Below, in pieces: positions 7,578 to 14,765 of a DNA stretch of 31,430 nucleotides (positions are counted from its first letter, which is position 1; each line of letters opens with the position of its first letter). The DNA comes from Hallerella sp963660435 (lineage in GTDB: Bacteria; Fibrobacterota; Fibrobacteria; Fibrobacterales; Fibrobacteraceae): positions 1-31,430 of the forward strand of contig CAVKYI010000020.1 in assembly GCA_963660435.1 (NCBI GenBank). The letters run 5' to 3'. The position numbers and the translations under genes are program-made. The notes beneath the pieces were generated by a model. It had not been told where the DNA came from and did not search any database. It worked only from the letters and a program-made list of their open reading frames with translations.

Positions 7578-8509
7578 AGGTAGCCTTCCGGCTGGACCCA
7601 GTTCCACTTCTTGATGCCTGACTTCGGCCACGAACTGATTGTCCACACGAGGCAGTTCCCGTAGAGCATGATGGCCCAGAATCCGAACGCGAAAAGGAGC
7701 ACGAGCGGGATAAAGGCGAGCGAACCGTAAAAGAGCGACATCCGGGTGACGAGACTCTTCTGCAGGACTATCAGGATGAAGAGGTAGCCGCAGGTGCAAA
7801 CCCAGATGGCGACGCTCACGAGAAGCGACGGCCAGAAGAGCTTTCTGTAGGATTGGTGGTGCTTCCGGTAGGGGAGGAGAAAAATGGTGAAGAAGATGAG
7901 CGCGATGAAGACGACGTTGATGGTGATGGTCCAGAACGTGGTCATGACCTGCGGGACAGTTTCCGCGGTCAAAAGCTCCGTATTGCTCGCGATGTGCAGA
8001 AGACCGGATTTCAGATGGTTCACGAACATGGCGAAGAAGGCGAACCCGAGCGCGGCGAGAAGGAGCAGCGGCGTGTAGGCGGCGAACTGCTTGACAAAGG
8101 GTCTCGACATCTGGTTTTCCCAGACGACGTTCATGTTCGTCTCGAGATTCCCGATGGCGAAGATATACGTGATGAACAGCGAAACGGAACCGACGACACC
8201 GAGGGTCCGCAGATGGATATGTTCCGTGTTTTCGAGAAGCGGCATGATGTCGTCGAGCGGAAGTCCGAGCGAGAAGAACTGGTCGAGAACGGGAAGATAC
8301 GTGTTGAAGAAGGATCCCAGGCCGAGAGAAAGGGAAATGGCCGTAAGAAGGATGAAAAACGGGATTACGGCGAGAAAGGACGTATAGGTCATGGCAGCCG
8401 CCCGGATAGTTCCATGGTGAAAAAGGAACGCCTTTGTCGAAACGATCAGCATCCTGAGCGGAACAGGCCAGTTGTGGGTGAATATGTCTATACGCTTTTC
8501 GAAAGTCAT
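7574..8509 (-). CDS. YihY/BrkB family inner-membrane protein
   Basis: A 311-residue polytopic membrane protein with about six hydrophobic segments (near residues 40-65, 103-122, 145-165, 190-215, 228-250 and 262-285). It carries the family signatures: an early AAAMTYTSFLAVIPF segment and a later SLFYGSLAFIPLVLLFAF block. The family was once called ribonuclease BN, but that activity belongs to another protein, and YihY function is uncertain (a transport or envelope role is suspected). Its stop overlaps the start of the UvrA-like gene, an unusual coupling that suggests joint expression. No strong Shine-Dalgarno is visible before the ATG. It shares a very short divergent promoter region with the lipoprotein gene on the other strand. 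Confidence 0.9.
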   Translation of the reverse strand: MTFEKRIDIFTHNWPVPLRMLIVSTKAFLFHHGTIRAAAMTYTSFLAVIPFFILLTAISLSLGLGSFFNTYLPVLDQFFSLGLPLDDIMPLLENTEHIHLRTLGVVGSVSLFITYIFAIGNLETNMNVVWENQMSRPFVKQFAAYTPLLLLAALGFAFFAMFVNHLKSGLLHIASNTELLTAETVPQVMTTFWTITINVVFIALIFFTIFLLPYRKHHQSYRKLFWPSLLVSVAIWVCTCGYLFILIVLQKSLVTRMSLFYGSLAFIPLVLLFAFGFWAIMLYGNCLVWTISSWPKSGIKKWNWVQPEGYL

Positions 8510-8538
8510 TCGGAGAAACCGTTTTTCCTAGGGGCTAA

Positions 8539-8548
8539 AATATATAAT
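8539..8548. promoter_or_regulatory. Overlapping divergent -10 boxes
   Basis: The plus strand carries TATAAT at 8543-8548, 16 bases before the GTG of the lipoprotein gene. The minus strand carries TATATT over 8544-8539, about 30 bases before the YihY start. The two hexamers overlap by two bases, so polymerase binding at one should exclude the other. The hexamers are seen; promoter function is inferred. Confidence 0.45.
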
Positions 8549-8564
8549 TTGTTATTATTGTCCT

Positions 8565-9506
8565 GTGGCTGTTTTCGCAAATCCTGTTTTCGAAAAAAGG
8601 TTCCCGCTGCTTCGCGTCCTGGGATTTTTTTGCGTTTTGACCGTTTTTCTCTCCTGTGGCGGAGAATGGACAAGCGGTAGCGGCCCAAAGATCTCGTGTC
8701 GCTTCTCGGACGTTCCCTTTTCGTCGGCGAAGGAAGTCTCGCTTTCCGCGGACGGCGAAGCTATCTATGTCCTGGACATTTACGGCTCGGTCTATTCCTT
8801 CGCCCGCAACAGCGCGCGCGTTTGCGCCTTTGAACCGGCCCGCACCCCGGAAAACCCCGATGCGCGACTTTCCGTCCATTCGGCGGAAAAAATCGAAAAG
8901 GTCGGATCGTTTCTCTATTATTACGACGGCATATCGATCCTTCGCGATGGCGACGGGGAATGGACTTGCGACGTTTCGCTATCCTCGATGGCGATCACCG
9001 CATCCTACGTCTATGGCGCGGCTTCCACCGCGGGAATCTCGAAACTGAAAATCGGTCCGGAAGGATGCTCGAAAACGGGAACTTCCTTTGCGGCGTCCCG
9101 GGTGATGGCTCTCGACGCTCGGGCGGAAACCGTTGCGACCGTGGAAACGTCGGGCGCGCTCTCGGATGCGCCCGAGCGCTTTTCCGTTTACGATGCGGAC
9201 GGTTCCTTGCGGGCGAGAACGGCTCTTTCGAGCGACACGGCAAGTTCGCTTTTCTTTTGTTCGGCAACCCGCTTGCGGCTGGGATCCGCCTTTGTCGTTC
9301 TCCTGGACGCGAAATGCGGCTACCTGGGCGTATTCGACCTTTCGGGCGGTCTTCTTCACCGGCTAAGCCTTTTCGAAGCGGGAATCCGAAATGCCGTGGA
9401 TATCGATGTCCTTGGCGACGATCTTTACATTCTCGCTTCAAGTCTCGCCGTGCCGCTCTATTTTTTGGATCTCGCGTCCTATGCTTTTGGCGAAGAATCT
9501 ATGTAG
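8565..9506 (+). CDS. Putative lipoprotein, beta-propeller-like
   Basis: A 313-residue protein of no recognised family. Residues 15-31 are hydrophobic and end in LTVFLSC|GG, an imperfect lipobox that would anchor the mature protein through Cys32. The rest is a series of short strand-turn units with VYVLDIYGSVYSF, FLYYYDGISIL, VMALDA, FVVLLDAKCGYLGVFDLSGG and DLYILASSL, resembling the blades of a WD/NHL-type propeller that reports values. The only upstream in-frame start is GTG at 8565; an internal TTG near 8637 would remove the signal and is unlikely. It precedes the lipid-kinase gene by a few bases and is probably in one operon with it and lpxD. Confidence 0.7.
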   Translation: MAVFANPVFEKRFPLLRVLGFFCVLTVFLSCGGEWTSGSGPKISCRFSDVPFSSAKEVSLSADGEAIYVLDIYGSVYSFARNSARVCAFEPARTPENPDARLSVHSAEKIEKVGSFLYYYDGISILRDGDGEWTCDVSLSSMAITASYVYGAASTAGISKLKIGPEGCSKTGTSFAASRVMALDARAETVATVETSGALSDAPERFSVYDADGSLRARTALSSDTASSLFFCSATRLRLGSAFVVLLDAKCGYLGVFDLSGGLLHRLSLFEAGIRNAVDIDVLGDDLYILASSLAVPLYFLDLASYAFGEESM

Positions 9507-9518
9507 ATTGTGGGGGAT

Positions 9519-10487
9519 ATGTTCAAGTTCAGCTTTCTGATCAATCCGATTAGCGGCGGTGGCCAGGGAAAGTCCATCGAGAAGTTCGTGCCGGAAATCA
9601 TGCGTTCGATGGAATTTTCTCCTTCGGATTGGTCGTCTTGCCTGACGGACGGAACGCGACTGCGGGAACAGATTCGGGAAGTCGCCGAGCGAACGGAAAC
9701 GCTTATCGCCGTCGGCGGCGACGGTACCATTTCGACCATCCTCTCCGTCTTGCTCGAATCGGGACTTGCCGACAGGGTGCGGCTCGGGCTGATTCCGCTC
9801 GGGACGGGAAACGATCTTGCCCGGGTGCTGAACCTATACGAAACATTCGTAAACAAGGGACTGCTTTTTCTGGTGCGCAGGCTTGTCCTTGCGAAAAGCA
9901 GACCGTTCGACATCTGGAAGGTGAACGGCAAGTTCGTTCTCGCGAACTACTTTTCGAGCGGCATCGATGCGCGCATCGCCCACGATTTCAATTCCGACCG
10001 TTCTCTCGGAAAGATTTCGAGCACTTCCGTCGTGGCGAACAAGCTGCATTACGTGAACCGGTTCTTTGCGGATCGCAGGCATTGCCTGGGAAAGGCGACC
10101 CTCCGGCTTCGCCTTGAAAACGGCGAGTGGAAGGAAGAGGACGTTTCCGGCTTTCGGACGGTCATCGTCGGGAACATCCCGAGTTTCGCGTCGGGATCGA
10201 ACCCTTTTGACGGCGGGAACATGGCGGACGGGCTTCTCGAAGTCGTCTCGGTTCCGAACCTTCCCTTCTTTCTCGGCGCGATCGCTCTTGGAACGGTTCC
10301 CCTTGTCGGAAAGATCTACAAGCGTTCTTTCCTGAAAACGGTCCACGCGAGGGAAGTCGTACTGCGAACTTCCGAAAAGGAATTTCACCAGCTCGACGGC
10401 GACGACTTGACAGCTCGGGTCGGTTCCGAAATCCACATCCAGTATGGGTCTCGGGTCCGTATGCTCACCCTAGAACCGGGATTTTGA
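9519..10487 (+). CDS. Diacylglycerol kinase family lipid kinase (DagK/YegS-like)
   Basis: A 322-residue protein of the DAGK catalytic family, which phosphorylates diacylglycerol or related lipids with ATP at the inner membrane face. Motifs: FLINPISGGGQGKS at the N-terminus (phosphate-binding loop), VGGDGTISTIL near residue 67 (the GGDGT ATP signature), LGLIPLGTGNDLARVL near 95, and a C-terminal beta-sandwich with FDGGNMADGLLEVV and QLDGDD. The ATG at 9519 is preferred to a GTG at 9510 because it gives the usual short N-terminus; a run of five G lies immediately upstream. One base separates its stop from the lpxD ATG, so the two are probably cotranslated. That pairing hints at lipid recycling linked to outer-membrane synthesis. 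Confidence 0.93.
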   Translation: MFKFSFLINPISGGGQGKSIEKFVPEIMRSMEFSPSDWSSCLTDGTRLREQIREVAERTETLIAVGGDGTISTILSVLLESGLADRVRLGLIPLGTGNDLARVLNLYETFVNKGLLFLVRRLVLAKSRPFDIWKVNGKFVLANYFSSGIDARIAHDFNSDRSLGKISSTSVVANKLHYVNRFFADRRHCLGKATLRLRLENGEWKEEDVSGFRTVIVGNIPSFASGSNPFDGGNMADGLLEVVSVPNLPFFLGAIALGTVPLVGKIYKRSFLKTVHAREVVLRTSEKEFHQLDGDDLTARVGSEIHIQYGSRVRMLTLEPGF

Positions 10488-10488
10488 C

Positions 10489-11451
10489 ATGAAGCGTACT
10501 GCTGCCACGAAAATCGCGGAACTGCTTTCCGGAAGCATCGAATGGATAGATTCCCGTTCCGATTTCGAACTTTCCGGATTCGCTCCGCTTACCTCCGCTT
10601 CGCGGGAAGATGTCTCCTTCTTTACGGGAAATTCCGTGGATGGCGACTTGCGGTCGTCTAGTCCCGGGCTTCTTCTCGTGTCGTCCGGCTTTTCGGGCGT
10701 GCCCGATGTCCGCGCGCTCTTGCGGGTCGAAAATCCCTACGCTTCGATGGTCAAGATCATCGAATGTCTGCACCTTCCCTTTGTCGAATATTCCGAACGA
10801 TCCGTTTCCGCTTCAGCAAGGGTTCACCCGTCTGCCGTTGTCGAAGGATCGGTCGGCGACGATGCGTTCGTCGGGCCGGGATGCGTGGTGATGCGCGGAG
10901 CGTCCGTCGGAGCGGGGACAGTCCTCGAAGCGAACGTGACGCTCTATCCGAACGTTTCTGTCGGGCGCGACTGTCTCTTTCTCGCGGGAGCGGTAATCGG
11001 GAGCCGCGGGTTCGGCTTCTTTACCGGTGAAGACGGAAAGCGCCATCCGGTGCCGCACGTAAGCGGGGTCCGCATCGGGAACCGTTCCGAGTTCGGCGCG
11101 AACTGCGTTGTCGCCGCGGGCTTTCTCGCTCCGACGAAAATCGGGGACGATTGCCATTTCGATTCGTTTGTGCAGATAGGGCACAATTCTTCGGTGGGGA
11201 ACCGCGTCTATATGGCTTCGCAATCGGGGCTCGGCGGAACGACCGTAGTCGAGGACGACGTGGAACTTGCCGGCGGCGCACAGGTCGCGGGGCATCTCTC
11301 GATTGGTCGCGGAGCGGTCATCGCGGCAAAGGCCGGCGTGACGAAGAGCGTTCCCGCGGGAGCTTTTTATGGAGGATTTCCGGCGGAGCCCATCGAACGG
11401 TGGCGGAAGGGGATAGTCGCCGTGCGCAGGCTTCTGAACGACAAGCGCTGA
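10489..11451 (+). CDS. lpxD: UDP-3-O-acylglucosamine N-acyltransferase (LpxD-like)
   Basis: A 320-residue left-handed beta-helix acyltransferase. In lipid A synthesis LpxD transfers a hydroxyacyl chain from ACP to UDP-3-O-acylglucosamine. Visible: an N-terminal uridine-binding domain (residues 1-100, with LTSASREDVSFF), hexapeptide repeats from about 105 (VHPSAVVEGSVGDDAFVGPGC), GSRGFGFF followed by HPVPHVSGVRIG (the substrate loop typical of LpxD), and catalytic His in QIGHNSSVG. Where most LpxD proteins read NTTIDRGAL, this one reads NCVVAAGFLAPTKIG, so the DRG block is lost. It could therefore be a divergent LpxD or a paralogue with another sugar nucleotide. It ends 3 bases before the convergent sufB stop. 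Confidence 0.88.
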   Translation: MKRTAATKIAELLSGSIEWIDSRSDFELSGFAPLTSASREDVSFFTGNSVDGDLRSSSPGLLLVSSGFSGVPDVRALLRVENPYASMVKIIECLHLPFVEYSERSVSASARVHPSAVVEGSVGDDAFVGPGCVVMRGASVGAGTVLEANVTLYPNVSVGRDCLFLAGAVIGSRGFGFFTGEDGKRHPVPHVSGVRIGNRSEFGANCVVAAGFLAPTKIGDDCHFDSFVQIGHNSSVGNRVYMASQSGLGGTTVVEDDVELAGGAQVAGHLSIGRGAVIAAKAGVTKSVPAGAFYGGFPAEPIERWRKGIVAVRRLLNDKR

Positions 11452-11454
11452 CCG

Positions 11455-12891
11455 CTATCCGACGCTGTGCTCGAGCTTGAGCGTAAGGAGCTGCTTCGCC
11501 TCGGCGGCGAATTCGCCCGGGAGTTCCTTGAAAACGTCCTTGCAGAATCCGCCGACTAGAGCCTGGATGGCGTCTTCCCTTCTGATTCCCCGGCTTTCGA
11601 AGTAGAACAGCTGGTTCTCGCTTATCCGGCTTGTCGATGCCTCGTGTTCCGTGGAGGATGTCGGGTTCGCGACGCTGATGTAGGGGAATGTGTGCGCAGA
11701 GCTTTTCGCGCCGACCAGCATGTTGTCGCATTCCGTGTAGTTTCTCGAACCCGAGGCGCCCTTGTGGATTTCGACCAGTCCGCGGTAGGAGTTGGAGCTT
11801 TCGTCCGCGCTGATTCCCTTGCTGATGATGGTGCTTTTCGTGTTCTTCCCGATGTGGATCATCTTCGTCCCGGTGTCGGCCTGCATCTTTCCGTTGGTGA
11901 GCGCGACCGAGTAGAACTCGCAGACGGAACCGTCTCCCTGGAGAATGCAGCTCGGGTATTTCCACGTGATCGCGCTGCCTGTCTCGACCTGGGTCCAGCT
12001 GATATGGGAATTTTTCCCGGCGCACTTTCCGCGCTTCGTGACGAAGTTATAGACTCCGCCCTTTCCCGTCTTGCGGTCGCCCGCATACCAGTTCTGGACC
12101 GTGCTGTACTTGATGCTCGCGTTTTCCTTCGCGACTAGCTCGACTATCGCCGAGTGGAGCTGGTGGCTCGAAAATTCGGGCGCCGTGCAACCTTCGAGAT
12201 AGCTGACCTGGGCGTCATCGTCCGCGATGATCAGCGTGCGCTCGAACTGTCCCGCTTCCCTGTTGTTGATGCGGAAGTAAGTCGAAAGATCGATGGGGCA
12301 GTGGACTCCTGGCGGAATATAGACGAAGCTGCCGTCGCCGAAGACCGCGCTGTTGAGGGCCGCGAAGTAGTTGTCGCCCGGCGGGACGACGCTGCCCATG
12401 TACTCTTCGATAATTTCGGGATATTCCTTGATGGCGTCCGAGATGGAACAGAAGAGAATTCCCATTTCCATGAGCTTTTTCTTGTGGCTCGTGTAGATGC
12501 TCACGCTGTCGAAGACGGCATCGACCGCGACATTCGCGAGGCGCTTCTGCTCGTTCAGCGGGATGCCCAGCTTGTCGAAAGTTTCGAGAAGTTCCGGATC
12601 GACATCCTCGATGGAATCGTGCGCCTTTTTTGTCTTCGGGGCGGAGTAATAGACGATATCCTGCAAATCGACCGGTTCGAAATCGAGTTCCGCCCAGTGC
12701 GGGGCTTCCATCTTCAGGAGCTTCGCGTAGGCGTCCAGCCGAAATTTCAGCATGAACTCCGGTTCGCGCCGGATTTTCGATGCGCACCGGATGATATCCT
12801 CGTTCAGGCCCTTTTCGAACGAATCGTTTTCGATGGGCGTGACAAATCCATACTTGTAGGGTTCCCTGTAGGCTTCGGCTTCTCCGCTCAT
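11455..12891 (-). CDS. sufB: Fe-S cluster assembly scaffold subunit SufB
   Basis: A 478-residue SufB, the core scaffold that with SufC and SufD builds Fe-S clusters. Family hallmarks: the N-terminal YKYGFVTPIENDSFEKGLNEDIIR, the PPGDNYFAALNSAVFGDGSFVYIPPGVHCP region, EGCTAPEFSSHQLHSAIVELVA with the conserved Cys, and the C-terminal VGAKSSAHTFPYISV and STEHEASTSRISENQLFYFESRGI segments with the conserved Glu and His. Length is standard. The frame is open upstream, but the ATG at 12891 overlaps the stop of the NifU-like gene (ATGA). No sufC, sufD or sufS follows; the next gene is lpxD, tail to tail after 3 bases. The other Suf parts must be encoded elsewhere. Confidence 0.96.
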   Translation of the reverse strand: MSGEAEAYREPYKYGFVTPIENDSFEKGLNEDIIRCASKIRREPEFMLKFRLDAYAKLLKMEAPHWAELDFEPVDLQDIVYYSAPKTKKAHDSIEDVDPELLETFDKLGIPLNEQKRLANVAVDAVFDSVSIYTSHKKKLMEMGILFCSISDAIKEYPEIIEEYMGSVVPPGDNYFAALNSAVFGDGSFVYIPPGVHCPIDLSTYFRINNREAGQFERTLIIADDDAQVSYLEGCTAPEFSSHQLHSAIVELVAKENASIKYSTVQNWYAGDRKTGKGGVYNFVTKRGKCAGKNSHISWTQVETGSAITWKYPSCILQGDGSVCEFYSVALTNGKMQADTGTKMIHIGKNTKSTIISKGISADESSNSYRGLVEIHKGASGSRNYTECDNMLVGAKSSAHTFPYISVANPTSSTEHEASTSRISENQLFYFESRGIRREDAIQALVGGFCKDVFKELPGEFAAEAKQLLTLKLEHSVG

Positions 12892-13661
12892 GGCATGGCT
12901 TCTCCGGGGAAATTGTCTTCGGGGACTACGTTCAGGTTGTAATAGACATTGTCGCGGAGCGTATCTTCGATGTAGAAGAGCGTGCCTCCGCTCGACGCCG
13001 AGCAGCCCGCGCAGGCTCCCTGGAAACGGATTTTCACATGGTTCGCGTCGAGCATTCCGAGAATTTTCAGGTCGCCCCCGTCGTTCTGGAGCGCGGACCG
13101 GACATTGGCGTGCAGGCATTCCGCGATGCGGTTCAGGCGTTCCTCGTCCGAGAGGCCTTCCCATTCCCTGTCGGCTTCGCTTCGCCCTTCCGCGGTCTGT
13201 GTCCGATACTTGATCTTTTCCATCGTCGCGCGGGCGGCGATGGCGACCTTCTTCTTTTCGGGGTAGGATTCGACAAGCTTTCGAACGAGCCGCGCAAGGC
13301 TGCGGGGTTCTGTCGCCGCAAGCGGGAACGCCGGGGTTTCCGGCGTGTCGCGCAATTCCTTTTCTAGCGCGTGTACATTTGTCCTTTCCAGATCGGAAAC
13401 GGTCTTTCCCTGGAGCTTTTCGCAGAGCGTGTCCGCTAGCGCCGTGAAGATAGGCCCACCGTATGTGAAAAAGCGCGTCTCGACAATCTGGTCCTTTTCC
13501 GGATCGACCGTGATGTAAATCTTGAGGCTTTCTTCCTTTCCGTCGATCAGGGCCAGTCCGCGGTCGTCCGCCTCGACCTGGAAAATCGCGCCTCGGTATT
13601 TCGGCGCACGGGCTATCGACTTGACTTTTTCGGAAACGAAGTTTTCTGGAATGTCGCTCAT
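12888..13661 (-). CDS. NifU-like protein: IscU-like domain without cysteine ligands plus Nfu domain
   Basis: A 257-residue two-domain protein. Residues about 10-145 follow the IscU/NifU-N scaffold fold (LKIYITVDPEKDQIVETRFFTYGG, then a GKTVSDLE helix start). The three cluster-binding cysteines of IscU are missing: the TYGCGS site reads TYGGPI (66-71) and the late Cys site reads AFPLAA (111-116). Residues about 165-257 form an Nfu domain with NVRSALQNDGGDLKIL and a CxxC in GACAGCSASSGG (Cys217, Cys220), which in Nfu proteins holds a transferable [4Fe-4S] cluster. It is translationally coupled to sufB, so a carrier or adaptor role in Suf assembly is likely. The open frame extends 19 codons upstream; the ATG at 13661 is chosen because a TAAATT box lies 8 bases before it. 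Confidence 0.88.
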   Translation of the reverse strand: MSDIPENFVSEKVKSIARAPKYRGAIFQVEADDRGLALIDGKEESLKIYITVDPEKDQIVETRFFTYGGPIFTALADTLCEKLQGKTVSDLERTNVHALEKELRDTPETPAFPLAATEPRSLARLVRKLVESYPEKKKVAIAARATMEKIKYRTQTAEGRSEADREWEGLSDEERLNRIAECLHANVRSALQNDGGDLKILGMLDANHVKIRFQGACAGCSASSGGTLFYIEDTLRDNVYYNLNVVPEDNFPGEAMP

Positions 13662-13669
13662 ATGGCCCA

Positions 13670-13675
13670 AATTTA
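13670..13675 (-). promoter_or_regulatory. Putative -10 box of nifU-sufB
   Basis: On the minus strand TAAATTTG, an exact fit to the TAnnTTTG pattern known from Bacteroidota -7 boxes, begins at 13675. The hexamer TAAATT ends 8 bases before the ATG at 13661. There is no Shine-Dalgarno, so the transcript would be nearly leaderless. Inference from pattern. Confidence 0.4.
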
Positions 13676-13776
13676 GTAAATTCCGACTAGAAACACCCGA
13701 AAAGCGGATGAAATCCACAGAGAGGGTTTCCTTCGAACGAAAGTGTTTCTTCGCGAAACCTAACGCGGGAGTGTCT

Positions 13777-14634
13777 ATGCAAGATGAAAGGCTCGGGCTT
13801 GTTCTCGAAGGTGGCGGAATGCGCGGCGTCTATACGGCGGGCGTTCTTGACTTTCTCCTGGAGGAGAACTTCTTTGTCGATGGCGTCATCGGGGTGAGCG
13901 CGGGTGCCGTGCAGGCGGTAAATTTCGTCTCCAGGCAGGAAAAGCGCGGATTTCGCGTGATTGCGACGTATGCGAACGACAGGCGCTACGCGAGCCTCCG
14001 GTCGCTTCTCCTTACGGGCGATCTCTTCAACAGGAAGTTCTGCTACGAGCGGATTCCGGATGAACTGGATCCCTTCGATTACGAAACGTTCCGAAACTCT
14101 TCGACGCGATGCTACGCGACGGCGACGAACGTTCTCACGGGAGAGGCTTCCTACCTGGAACTGAAGGACTTGCGCGACGACATGGACAAGCTCCGCGCGT
14201 CGGGTTCCTTGCCGCTTGTGTCGAACCTGGTGAATATCGACGGGATTCCGCACCTCGACGGGGGAATCGCCGACTCGATTCCCTTCGAAGCGTTCCGCCG
14301 GATGGGCTACGGAAAGTGCATCGTGGTCTTGACCCGCGCCAAGGGATACAGCAAGGGTCCGAACCGCCTCATGCCGCTAATCCGCCTAAAGTATCGCAAG
14401 TATCCGAAGTTCGTCGAGGCATGCGAAAACCGCTTCCGCGCCTACAACGAGACTCTCCGCGCGCTAGAAGCCGCCGAGTCCCGCGGAGAGATCCTTGTCA
14501 TCCGTCCGCAAAAACCGGTCGAAGTGGCGCGCCTCGAACGGAACGCGGCAAAGCTCGAAGCCCTTTACCGGGAAGGCTTTGCGGAAGCGAAGGAACGCTT
14601 TGACGACATCAAGCGGTTCATCGGGAAGTGGTAA
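13777..14634 (+). CDS. Patatin-like phospholipase family protein
   Basis: A 285-residue serine hydrolase of the patatin family (YjjU/RssA-like bacterial branch), which would cleave acyl esters of phospholipids. The oxyanion loop GGGMRG is at 12-17, the nucleophile Ser41 sits in GVSAG, and the dyad Asp161 lies in LDGGIADS. The C-terminal half is rich in charged helices. No signal peptide, so it is probably cytosolic. A GGGAG lies 5 bases before the ATG at 13777; the frame stays open upstream but no homologous residues precede this start. It is divergent from the nifU-sufB operon across 115 bases. Confidence 0.92.
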   Translation: MQDERLGLVLEGGGMRGVYTAGVLDFLLEENFFVDGVIGVSAGAVQAVNFVSRQEKRGFRVIATYANDRRYASLRSLLLTGDLFNRKFCYERIPDELDPFDYETFRNSSTRCYATATNVLTGEASYLELKDLRDDMDKLRASGSLPLVSNLVNIDGIPHLDGGIADSIPFEAFRRMGYGKCIVVLTRAKGYSKGPNRLMPLIRLKYRKYPKFVEACENRFRAYNETLRALEAAESRGEILVIRPQKPVEVARLERNAAKLEALYREGFAEAKERFDDIKRFIGKW

Positions 14635-14765
14635 GCCTTGTCGCGGTCGAAAGATCGAGATGAACGTTAAAATCTCGAAAACGGGAAGTCTAATGTCAAA
14701 TTTCAACCGCAATTGTTGAAAATAAGCTATTTTATCGTAAAAAAGATTATTCAAAGGTGGATTCG

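Noticed and set aside
14656..14677. CGAGAT/ATCTCG hairpin after the patatin gene as a terminator
   Set aside because: Six-base stem with a ten-base loop and no T-tract; too weak to call.
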